A stretch of DNA of 64,000 nucleotides from Methylotenera sp. Its GTDB lineage: Bacteria > Pseudomonadota > Gammaproteobacteria > Burkholderiales > Methylophilaceae. The stretch is from contig NZ_JAURYU010000045.1 of the NCBI RefSeq assembly GCF_030653755.1, forward strand, positions 186,001 to 250,000. The letters are read 5' to 3'. How positions within the stretch are numbered: the stretch's first letter is position 1; each line of letters opens with the position of its first letter. The notes beneath the pieces are model-generated. The model saw nothing but the letters and a program-made list of their open reading frames with translations, was not told where the DNA came from and made no database searches. Shown here in pieces: positions 56,760 through 64,000 of this stretch. A program made the position numbers and the translations under genes.

Positions 56760-57176
56760 ATGAACATTTCTGAAGTGGTTAAGAAAACGGGAATTCCAGC
56801 ATCCACCTTAAGATACTATGAGGAAAAGGGATTAATTAAATCACTTGGAAGAAGCGGACTTCAAAGAAGATTCTCTGACACGATAATTGATCAACTAGCA
56901 CTCATATCACTTGCACAAAGCGCGGACTTCTCGTTAGATGAAATATCTACTATGTTTAGCTTAGATGGGCAAAATCTAATTAATCGAGATATGCTGTTAG
57001 AAAAGGCAGACCAAATTGATGAGGCTATCAAAAGGTTAACTATTATGAGTAACAGCTTAAAACACGCTGCAGTATGCAAGGCACATAGCCATTTAGAGTG
57101 TGCGTCTTTTAAACGTTTAATGAAAGCTGCAATACAAGGAAAGCTTTATAAAAATACGTTAAGAAAACGGAAATAG
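56760..57176 (+). CDS. MerR-family transcriptional regulator
   Basis: A 138-residue regulator. The winged HTH (ISEVVKKTGIPASTLRYYEEKGLI) starts at residue 3, and the dimerisation helix lies around residues 76-105. The C-terminal effector part has Cys106, His109, His111 and Cys114 (C-x2-H-x-H-x2-C), which could bind a metal or sense oxidation. It is divergent from DUF2938-DUF2798 and next to a 19-bp-spacer promoter, so it probably activates them. The inducer is unknown. Confidence 0.92.
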   Translation: MNISEVVKKTGIPASTLRYYEEKGLIKSLGRSGLQRRFSDTIIDQLALISLAQSADFSLDEISTMFSLDGQNLINRDMLLEKADQIDEAIKRLTIMSNSLKHAAVCKAHSHLECASFKRLMKAAIQGKLYKNTLRKRK

Positions 57177-57399
57177 CATAAGATTAAAGCATTCAACACA
57201 TGTGCAGTAGTTGAAGGTCGGCGTCCGAAATTCATATACCAACGACCTCTTTGGGGATTTAACGGTCATATCCTCTAAATTGGCTCTCGAGAATAAATAC
57301 CAATTTTTAATCACCAAAATCAAACTGCTCCGCTAAAATAACAAACTGATTCATCATTAATGGTTTTTATCCAACTCTACACAACCCAAGGCTCCAATT

Positions 57400-58092
57400 A
57401 TGAGACATTCTGAATTTCACCGCTCTCACCGTATTGGCTGGCTACGCGCCGCAGTGTTAGGTGCCAATGATGGCATTATCTCTACCGCCAGCCTTATCAT
57501 AGGCGTTGCCGCTGCTGGCGCCTCTAACGAGAGCATACTTATCACAGGCGTGGCTTGTTTAGTTTCAGGGTCTATGTCGATGGCCGCAGGTGAGTACGTC
57601 TCCGTCAGCTCGCAATCAGACACGGAAGCAGCAGACCTTGCACGCGAGCGCTTAGAGCTGGCAAATGATCATGAAAGCGAGCTAAAAGAGTTGACGGGGA
57701 TTTATATGCAGCGTGGTTTAACGGCAGATTTAGCACACGAGGTTGCTGTTCAGCTCACAGCGCATGATGCACTTGGTGCCCATGCCAGAGATGAGCTTGG
57801 CATTACTGACACAATGAATGCTAAACCAATGCAGGCTGCGGTTGCTTCTGCGGCCACCTTTGCGCTCGGTGCTGCATTGCCGCTATTAGTCACATACTTT
57901 GCACCAGCCTCTAATACGGCTACTTATGTGAGCACCACATCACTCGTCTTTTTAGCCGCTCTTGGTGGGCTTGCGGCAAAGGCTGGCGGAGCAAATATAA
58001 CGGTTGGCATTGCGCGTGTAGCATTTTGGGGCGTAATCGCCATGGCTGCGACTGCAGGGGTTGGCAAACTTTTTGGTGTTGTCACCGCTTAA
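57400..58092 (+). CDS. VIT1/CCC1-family iron/manganese transporter
   Basis: A 230-residue membrane protein with five helices. GANDGIISTASLIIGVAAAG at residues 19-38 and MSMAAGEYVSVSSQSD carry the charged and Met residues of the VIT1 metal site. The central loop ([22 protein letters not shown], in part) is the acidic metal-binding region. It likely exports Fe2+ or Mn2+. It is monocistronic, ending at a strong terminator. Confidence 0.9.
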   Translation: MRHSEFHRSHRIGWLRAAVLGANDGIISTASLIIGVAAAGASNESILITGVACLVSGSMSMAAGEYVSVSSQSDTEAADLARERLELANDHESELKELTGIYMQRGLTADLAHEVAVQLTAHDALGAHARDELGITDTMNAKPMQAAVASAATFALGAALPLLVTYFAPASNTATYVSTTSLVFLAALGGLAAKAGGANITVGIARVAFWGVIAMAATAGVGKLFGVVTA

Positions 58093-58112
58093 TCTATTTT
58101 AGACGCAAAAAA

Positions 58113-58134
58113 AGGCAGCCTAAGCTGCCTTTTT
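58113..58134. terminator. Bidirectional terminator between VIT gene and ppa
   Basis: GGCAGC / GCTGCC stem with a 4-nt loop, flanked by A-runs on the left and T-runs on the right. It can end both the rightward VIT transcript and the leftward ppa transcript. Confidence 0.88.
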
Positions 58135-58167
58135 ATTTGTCCGACCAGTATGCTATCTGTAATTTAC

Positions 58168-58716
58168 TTAGAACGCTGGTTTAACTTGTGCGTTATTGTA
58201 ATTCTCTACACTTTGTAAGATTTCTTTTTTAGCTGCTTCGATATCGCCCCAGCCATTAATCTTAACCCATTTGCCTTTATCTAAATCTTTGTAGTGTTCA
58301 AAGAAGTGAGCAATCATATTCAAACGCCATTCTGATACATCAGTATGTGCTTTCAAATGACCATATAAACCACACACTTTATCAACAGGTACGGCTAGTA
58401 CTTTTGCATCTAAGCCAGCTTCATCTTCCATCAGCAACACGCCTAAAGGACGGCAACGCACAACCACACCAGGAATTAATGGGACTGGTGTCATCACCAA
58501 CACATCAACAGGGTCGCCATCATCAGAGAGTGTATGTGGCACATAGCCGTAGTTGGTTGGGTATTGCATTGCAGTACCCATGAAGCGATCAACAAAAATT
58601 GCGCCGCTTTCTTTATCTACTTCATATTTTACTGGGTCACCCTGCATCGGAATCTCAATAATCACATTGAAATCGTTCGGGACATCTTTACCGGTTGGCA
58701 CTTGGTTTAATGACAT
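58168..58716 (-). CDS. ppa: Inorganic pyrophosphatase
   Basis: A 182-residue soluble enzyme that hydrolyses pyrophosphate. [24 protein letters not shown] (in part) contains the metal-binding DGDPVDVLV signature. The start [18 protein letters not shown] is typical. Both this soluble form and the membrane pump HppA occur within 5 kb, so pyrophosphate can be spent with or without energy recovery. Confidence 0.97.
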   Translation of the reverse strand: MSLNQVPTGKDVPNDFNVIIEIPMQGDPVKYEVDKESGAIFVDRFMGTAMQYPTNYGYVPHTLSDDGDPVDVLVMTPVPLIPGVVVRCRPLGVLLMEDEAGLDAKVLAVPVDKVCGLYGHLKAHTDVSEWRLNMIAHFFEHYKDLDKGKWVKINGWGDIEAAKKEILQSVENYNNAQVKPAF

Positions 58717-58818
58717 GGTCTATTCCTAAATATAAATACTACTAATGAATTTTGAGGCGCAATTATAGCAAGCCCACAAAGAACGCACAGAAAAAAGTCG
58801 TAACAAAGTGTAGGATGC

Positions 58819-59115
58819 CTAAATCGGCGATGAAACATCGGCTTGTTGTACTTGTTCGCGACATTCTTTAATGAGTGCTGCAGGGATTAGCAACAGCGCA
58901 AAGTAAAGCAATGTTGGAATAATAATGACTTCATCAAGCTGACCTAATATTGGTATAAAGTCTGGGATAAGATCAAACGGTAGCAATAAATAACCCACAG
59001 CCAGCCACAACAGGCATTTAGCCAGCCAAGGTGTTTGTGGGTGTTTTAAGACTAATCGATAGACGGCTAGCTCTCTTTTGAGCTGTTTAGCCAGTGATTT
59101 CAGTTTATTGAGCAC
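58819..59115 (-). CDS. DUF1232 (YkvA-like) membrane protein
   Basis: A 98-residue protein with a basic N-terminus and two hydrophobic helices. LLWLAVGYLLLPFDLIPDFIPILGQLDEV (in part) is the DUF1232 signature. It lies 22 bp after purC on the same strand. Function unknown. Confidence 0.88.
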   Translation of the reverse strand: MLNKLKSLAKQLKRELAVYRLVLKHPQTPWLAKCLLWLAVGYLLLPFDLIPDFIPILGQLDEVIIIPTLLYFALLLIPAALIKECREQVQQADVSSPI

Positions 59116-59137
59116 AACTGTCTAATGCACTAATGAC

Positions 59138-60040
59138 TTACTCAAGCGTTAATGGCTGGCCTGTTAATCGTTCAAAGGCCTCCATGTATTTTTCGCTTGT
59201 TTTGCTGGCAACGTCTGCTGGCAAGGCTGGTGCAGGCGGTGTTTTATTCCAGCCACTGGCTTCCAACCAATCACGCACATACTGTTTGTCGTAGCTTGGT
59301 GGGTTTTTACCCACGACATAGCTCTCAGCAGGCCAAAACCTTGATGAGTCTGGTGTTAGCACTTCATCCATCACATGTAACACACCGTTTTCATCTAAAC
59401 CAAACTCAAATTTAGTATCCGCAATAATAATACCGCGTGTGAGTGCATATTCAGCAGCTTGTGTGTAAAGCGCTATTGCTGCTTTGGCCACTTGTTCGGC
59501 CATGTCAACACCAATCAGCTCAGCACATTGCGCTAAGCTGATATTTTCATCATGCTCACCTACTGCGGCTTTGCTAGATGGCGTAAATAAAGGCGCTGGT
59601 AGCTTAGATGCCTCTTGCAACCCTGCTGGCAGGGAAATATCACACACAGTGCCCTTAGCTTTATATTCTTTCCAGCCACTACCCACTAAATAGCCACGCA
59701 CAATCGCTTCTATCGGTAATGCTTTTAGCTTTTTAACCACTACTGAGCGATTGACTAATTGTGCTTTTTCTACAGGATCACTTACTACGCTAGCAGGCGC
59801 TATCCCTGTTAAATGGTTAGGCACCACGTTTTGTAGCTTATCAAACCAGAAATTTGCCATCTGTGTGAGCATTGCACCTTTGTTTGCAATCCCTGTAGGC
59901 AAAATTACGTCAAATGCAGAGAGTCTATCGGTACTCACTAACAACATGGTGTTTGCATCGATGTCATAAATATCACGCACTTTACCTTGGTGAATACGTT
60001 TTAGACTTTTAATGCTGGTTTCTAATAATGGATTATTCAT
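59138..60040 (-). CDS. purC: Phosphoribosylaminoimidazole-succinocarboxamide synthase
   Basis: A 300-residue SAICAR synthase of purine synthesis. GKVRDIYDID near residue 19 is the ATP site. EAIVRGYLVGSGWKEY and LTPDSSRFWPAESY are conserved substrate-binding segments. At about 300 residues it is the longer form seen in many proteobacteria and eukaryotes. Confidence 0.96.
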   Translation of the reverse strand: MNNPLLETSIKSLKRIHQGKVRDIYDIDANTMLLVSTDRLSAFDVILPTGIANKGAMLTQMANFWFDKLQNVVPNHLTGIAPASVVSDPVEKAQLVNRSVVVKKLKALPIEAIVRGYLVGSGWKEYKAKGTVCDISLPAGLQEASKLPAPLFTPSSKAAVGEHDENISLAQCAELIGVDMAEQVAKAAIALYTQAAEYALTRGIIIADTKFEFGLDENGVLHVMDEVLTPDSSRFWPAESYVVGKNPPSYDKQYVRDWLEASGWNKTPPAPALPADVASKTSEKYMEAFERLTGQPLTLE

Positions 60041-60436
60041 GTGTGATGATGACTATATTAATGAGTAAGTTGAGCTAAGTACGTATTATAAACGCACTTT
60101 ATTGATGAATTCTAAAAAGACTGATTGATACTAAAAATATTGAAAAAAATCAGTCTGAACTATCAAAACGGCACTTAATCTAATTATGAATGAACGATTA
60201 AATTAGTTTAAAGAATCTAATATTTTTATTATATTTGTACAAATGTATTTTTAGTGGCATGATACTTATACGCGCAATAACTTCAATTGATTCAGCAACG
60301 TCTGGTTAATCTTATATCCAGACTCAGCTTTAAATTGGTCGGTTATCGTTTAATACCCGACCTAGACTCAATCAAACATACATCATGCGCTGATGCTTAT
60401 CACCCAAGATGTATAGCGACAGATTAAGGAGAAGCA
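60041..60436. promoter_or_regulatory. 396-bp region upstream of the sucrose cluster
   Basis: No gene is visible. The region is AT-rich up to about 60260. It contains a perfect 12-bp palindrome ATTTGTACAAAT (60233-60244) and two hairpins, GTCTGG/CCAGAC (60300-60323) and GGTCGG/CCGACC (60337-60362). These could belong to a regulated leader of the fructokinase operon. No good sigma70 pair is evident. Confidence 0.4.
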
Positions 60437-61372
60437 TTGTCACTCTATAATAGCGAGCCTAAGCGGATATCAAAAAAAACTGTGGTCTTATTCGGTGAGG
60501 TGCTTGCCGATCTTTTCCCAGATCAAAGTGTGCTTGGTGGTGCACCATTCAATGTTGCACGACATTTGCAGGCGTTTGACTTACACCCTGTCATGATCAG
60601 TCGAACTGGAAATGACTTGTTGCGAGACGAGTTATTAAGTGAGATGAATCGTCTTGGTATGGACACGACGGGTATCCAATGTGACCAAACTCACCCTACA
60701 GGGCAAGTAGAGGTACAAATGGAAAATGGCAGCCATACCTTTAAAATCTTACCAAATCAAGCATACGACTATATTCACGCTGGCATCACTCATATGATGG
60801 CCATCTCAATAAAACCAGAAATGGTTTACTTTGGAACGCTAGCACAAAGAGGTATGCCGTCGCGTTTGGCGCTCGATAAATTCCTGAGCGACAGCAAATG
60901 TCCGCATTTCTTTGATATAAATCTGCGCACCCCTTGGTATAACAAGCACACCGTTCGGCGATCTTTAATGCGTTCAGATATTGTAAAGATGAATGAAGAT
61001 GAGTTAGATATTGTCGCTAATTATTTTAAAATAAAAGCACCGACCGCACTATTAAAAGCCAAGGCCCTGCAAGATCAATTCGAGTTAACCACTATTCTGG
61101 TCACTTGTGGTGCTAATGGTGCTTGGTTAATCAACCAGCAACAGGAGTCATACAATATTGGGCCTGTCGTCCCAACTCCAAGCGTCATTGATACTGTCGG
61201 CGCTGGTGATGCTTTTGCCTCAACATTTATAATTGGCTTACTGTCTGGCTGGGAGCTGCCTGTGCTGATGCAGCGAGCAAATCAATTTGCTGCTGCCATT
61301 TGTGGAATCAGAGGAGGTGCGCCTCAGCATCTGGATTTTTATACTCCATTTAAGCAGGCATGGAATCTATGA
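60437..61372 (+). CDS. Fructokinase, PfkB family
   Basis: A 311-residue sugar kinase. FGEVLADLFPDQSVLGGAPFNVARHL (in part) is the substrate-binding start, and DTVGAGDAFAS near residue 255 is the PfkB signature with catalytic Asp. It starts at TTG 60437 with AAGGAG seven bases before. In methylotrophs a fructokinase lies in the sucrose cluster and recycles fructose released by amylosucrase or sucrose cleavage. Its end overlaps the next gene. Confidence 0.92.
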   Translation: MSLYNSEPKRISKKTVVLFGEVLADLFPDQSVLGGAPFNVARHLQAFDLHPVMISRTGNDLLRDELLSEMNRLGMDTTGIQCDQTHPTGQVEVQMENGSHTFKILPNQAYDYIHAGITHMMAISIKPEMVYFGTLAQRGMPSRLALDKFLSDSKCPHFFDINLRTPWYNKHTVRRSLMRSDIVKMNEDELDIVANYFKIKAPTALLKAKALQDQFELTTILVTCGANGAWLINQQQESYNIGPVVPTPSVIDTVGAGDAFASTFIIGLLSGWELPVLMQRANQFAAAICGIRGGAPQHLDFYTPFKQAWNL

Positions 61373-63585
61373 ATACCTCTCTGCTCCATAATCCAATTAA
61401 CAAATCAGAAAATCCAATCTATATTTTGATGATTAGTCTGCATGGCTTGATTCGTGGTGATGATATGGAGCTTGGGCGCGATGCTGACACTGGCGGTCAA
61501 ACAACTTACGTGGTGGAGCTTGCGCGCGCGTTGGCACTGCATCAAGAAGTAGACAAGGTTGATTTACTGACGCGCCTGATTGACGACACTAGTGTGAGTG
61601 ATGACTATGCTCAACAACACGAAGATCTGGGTGATGGCGCTCACATTATCCGTCTACCATTTGGCCCTAAACGCTATTTGCGCAAAGAGCTGTTGTGGCC
61701 ACATTTGAATCAAGTCGTTGATAAATGTCTGCACTTTCTGCGCCAACAAGGTCGGCTACCAAATCTTATTCATACGCATTATGCAGATGCAGGTTATGTT
61801 GGTCAGCAACTTTCATTGTTACTGGGAATTCCGCAAGTACATACAGGCCACTCGCTAGGCCGCCCAAAACTCGATCGTATGTTAGCCAGCGGGCGCAAGC
61901 CACATCCACTGGAAAAACAATTTAATTTCGGACGTCGCATCGCTGCTGAAGAGGAAGTTATTCAAAACGCATCGCTGATTATTACAAGTACCCAGCAGGA
62001 AATTGATCAACAGTATGGCCTTTACAATAACTTTAATCACGCACGCTTCCGTGTAATACCACCAGGGACCAATACTTCCAGGTTTTCTCCGCTGATGCGC
62101 AAAGCGATTGATCAAGATACAAAACAACTAGTCGACAAATATCTAGCGAAACCAGAAAAGCCCCTCATTTTTTCAATCAGCCGCCCTGATGCGCGTAAAA
62201 ACATCAAAGGTCTGATTGAAGCCTATGGCAGAAGTCCTGAGTTGCAAACAGCAGCCAACCTGCTTATTGTAGCTGGCACACGTGAAGATATTCGTCAGTT
62301 GGATGAGTCTGAGCAAAAAGTAATGACGGACTTGCTGTTTGATATTGATCGCTACGACCTATGGGGTAAAGTCGCTATTCCAAAATTTGTGTCGCAGGAC
62401 CAAGTACCAGAGTTTTACAGACTGGCAGCAAGGCGCCGTGGTGTGTTCGTTAATCCTGCATTTACAGAACCATTTGGCTTAACACTCATAGAGGCAGCAG
62501 CCAGTGGCCTACCTTTCGTTGCACCAGACGATGGTGGACCTCGTGACATTGTGAGTAATTGCCGTAACGGATTAGTCGTCAATACATTGGAAAGTCAAAA
62601 GATCGGCAATGCACTGTTATATGTGCTGGCAGATAGAAAGCGCTGGCGCCAATTTGCTAAGAACGGTATCGCTGGTGTTTGGCGGCACTATAGCTGGGCG
62701 GCTCATGTAGAAAAATATATGAAAGAAGTACACAGACTGCTTCGCCGAGATAAAAAGCGCCTACGTCGTCAGCATGCCATTATTCTTAATGCTGAAAAAT
62801 CATATATGCCTTTGGTTAAAGAGGCACTGATCAGCGATATTGACAATACCCTGCTTGGAGACAAACGAGCGCTGAAGTTGCTTACTGGCTGGCTACAATC
62901 GCATCGCGCTAAACTAGCATTTGGTATTGCCACAGGACGGAGCATTGAAAGCGCAGTGGCTATCCTGAAGAAAAATAAAGTCAAAATTCCCGATGTACTC
63001 ATTACGTCGGTTGGTTCGGAAATTCATTATGGGAAAAAACTAGTGCCTGATTTGGGCTGGGCTGCCCATATCCGCTATCTATGGCGAAAAGAGTCACTGG
63101 CCGAGGCCTTGGCAAAACTACCTGGCTTAACACTACAAGGGCCTGAAAATCAACGTGAATTTAAAATAAGCTACATCGCCAAACCAGAGAGCATGCCGCC
63201 ACTTAATGAGATTTGCGAATATCTGCAAGATTTAAAACTACATGCCCAGCTGATTTATTCACACGAAGAGTTTCTTGATGTGCTACCAATTCGAGCATCC
63301 AAAGGACATGCTATTCGTTACCTTGCTTACAAATGGGGCTTACCGCTAGAAAGCTTTTTAGTCGCGGGTGACTCTGGGAACGATACGGAAATGTTAGTGG
63401 GTGATACACGTGCTGTGGTCGTAGGTAACCATAGCCCAGAGCTGGCGATATTGCGTGATCAACAGCATATTTATTTTGCTAATGGTCATTATGCAGCGGG
63501 CATTATCGAAGGACTCAATCACTACGGCATGAATGTTATTATGGATAAAGCTTCATTAAAAGAACAGGCGCTCAATCATGTATGA
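61360..63585 (+). CDS. Sucrose-phosphate synthase fused to HAD phosphatase
   Basis: A 741-residue two-domain protein. Residues 1-480 are a GT4 glycosyltransferase (HGLIRGDDMELGRDADTGGQ; nucleotide-sugar motif EPFGLTLIEAA) that joins a UDP- or ADP-glucose to fructose-6-phosphate. Residues 495-735 form a HAD sucrose-phosphatase-like domain (SDIDNTLL, then GDSGNDTEM). The two steps of sucrose synthesis are thus fused. A second ATG (61369) forming an ATGA overlap with the fructokinase stop is an equally good start. The fourth base of overlap suggests coupling. Confidence 0.92.
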   Translation: MESMNTSLLHNPINKSENPIYILMISLHGLIRGDDMELGRDADTGGQTTYVVELARALALHQEVDKVDLLTRLIDDTSVSDDYAQQHEDLGDGAHIIRLPFGPKRYLRKELLWPHLNQVVDKCLHFLRQQGRLPNLIHTHYADAGYVGQQLSLLLGIPQVHTGHSLGRPKLDRMLASGRKPHPLEKQFNFGRRIAAEEEVIQNASLIITSTQQEIDQQYGLYNNFNHARFRVIPPGTNTSRFSPLMRKAIDQDTKQLVDKYLAKPEKPLIFSISRPDARKNIKGLIEAYGRSPELQTAANLLIVAGTREDIRQLDESEQKVMTDLLFDIDRYDLWGKVAIPKFVSQDQVPEFYRLAARRRGVFVNPAFTEPFGLTLIEAAASGLPFVAPDDGGPRDIVSNCRNGLVVNTLESQKIGNALLYVLADRKRWRQFAKNGIAGVWRHYSWAAHVEKYMKEVHRLLRRDKKRLRRQHAIILNAEKSYMPLVKEALISDIDNTLLGDKRALKLLTGWLQSHRAKLAFGIATGRSIESAVAILKKNKVKIPDVLITSVGSEIHYGKKLVPDLGWAAHIRYLWRKESLAEALAKLPGLTLQGPENQREFKISYIAKPESMPPLNEICEYLQDLKLHAQLIYSHEEFLDVLPIRASKGHAIRYLAYKWGLPLESFLVAGDSGNDTEMLVGDTRAVVVGNHSPELAILRDQQHIYFANGHYAAGIIEGLNHYGMNVIMDKASLKEQALNHV

Positions 63586-64000
63586 ACAAGTTTCACACTC
63601 CATGCTTAATGACATTCTGATTGAGCTGGAACACGACATAAAAGATAAGAACCTACAGCATTTCTATATCAGGCTAGGGGCAAATTTTTATGCCATCTAT
63701 TGTTTGTTTCATCAGCTCTATGGGCATCGTCCAGACTTTAAAGCGCAAATGCATAATCTAGTAAAAACGCTAACACGCTCCTATGCAGCAAGACCTCAAG
63801 CGTTGCGAAAATTAGATTTAGCACGTGAAAAAGAGCACGATTGGTTCCTGAGTCAAAAGTGGATCGGCTATGCCCTTTACTGTAAAGAGTTCTCTGAAAA
63901 TTTAGCTGGCTTACAAAGCAAATTGGCTTACCTACAGGATCTTGGCATCAATATGCTGCACATCATGCCAATTTTGGATTGCCCTAAAGGTAAAAGTGAT
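63578..64000 (+). CDS. Amylosucrase (GH13), N-terminal part, truncated by window edge
   Basis: An open frame of 141 codons to the end of the window, starting at ATG 63578, which overlaps the preceding stop. The helical N-terminal domain (FYIRLGANFYAIYCLF) and DWFLSQKWIGYALYCKEF are typical of amylosucrase, followed by the start of the GH13 barrel (LQDLGINMLHIMPILDCP). The catalytic residues lie outside the window. It would turn sucrose into glucan and fructose, closing the cycle with the fructokinase. Confidence 0.9.
   Translation, partial: MYEQVSHSMLNDILIELEHDIKDKNLQHFYIRLGANFYAIYCLFHQLYGHRPDFKAQMHNLVKTLTRSYAARPQALRKLDLAREKEHDWFLSQKWIGYALYCKEFSENLAGLQSKLAYLQDLGINMLHIMPILDCPKGKSD

Noticed and set aside
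60255-60275. Sigma54-like TGGCA element upstream of the fructokinase gene
   Set aside because: The GG at the -24 position is present but no GC follows at the -12 position.

Overview
The window looks like the chromosome of a methylotrophic betaproteobacterium of the Methylophilaceae (Methylotenera or Methylobacillus-like). This is inferred from gene order (pssA-leuA, tgt-yajC-secD-secF, dapA-bamC, rsxABCDGE-nth, an M23 peptidase beside secA), from moderate-to-low GC, and from a fructokinase / sucrose-phosphate synthase / amylosucrase cluster of the kind known in methylotrophs. No database search was possible.

Left edge (1-5906): the right part of an aryl-polyene / xanthomonadin-type pigment cluster. 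A ketosynthase, a non-catalytic ketosynthase partner, a hotdog dehydratase and a ketoreductase face a coupled operon of chorismatase (XanB2-like), acyltransferase and family 2 glycosyltransferase. Then come tRNA-Lys, ffh, a cytochrome c assembly-type membrane gene, and a leftward run of leuA, an unknown gene, an EamA transporter and a HAD hydrolase (8.9-12.8 kb). leuA has a Leu-rich upstream ORF that resembles an attenuation leader. pssA, an OmpA-type lipoprotein and tgt follow. A 141-bp MITE-like element with 6-bp target duplications sits between tgt and yajC-secD-secF.

Middle (19.8-36.1 kb): CorC-type transporter, clpS-clpA, TRIC-type channel, GST and pyrD. A palindrome-rich intergenic repeat block (26.4-26.74 kb) comes next, then an orphan protein and a molybdopterin oxidoreductase. 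These are followed by a RoxA/YcfD-type ribosomal oxygenase, a short secretin-like protein, an Ala/Glu/Pro lipoprotein, an MBL hydrolase and bamC-dapA.

36.5-47.3 kb: the complete rnf/rsx ABCDGE-nth operon runs into FIST and DUF1841 genes, and then into the most interesting locus: ECF sigma factor, zinc anti-sigma factor, a Cys-rich secreted peptide precursor, an MNIO (DUF692) enzyme and a DUF2063 partner. This is a bufferin/HvfA-like RiPP system, here without a neighbouring DoxX gene.

47.4-64 kb: porin, DUF1289, secA, M23 peptidase, DUF721, the proton-pumping pyrophosphatase hppA, and a MerR regulator divergent from two small membrane genes across a classic 19-bp-spacer promoter. VIT1-type transporter, ppa, DUF1232 and purC follow, then the sucrose cluster, which runs off the right edge inside amylosucrase.
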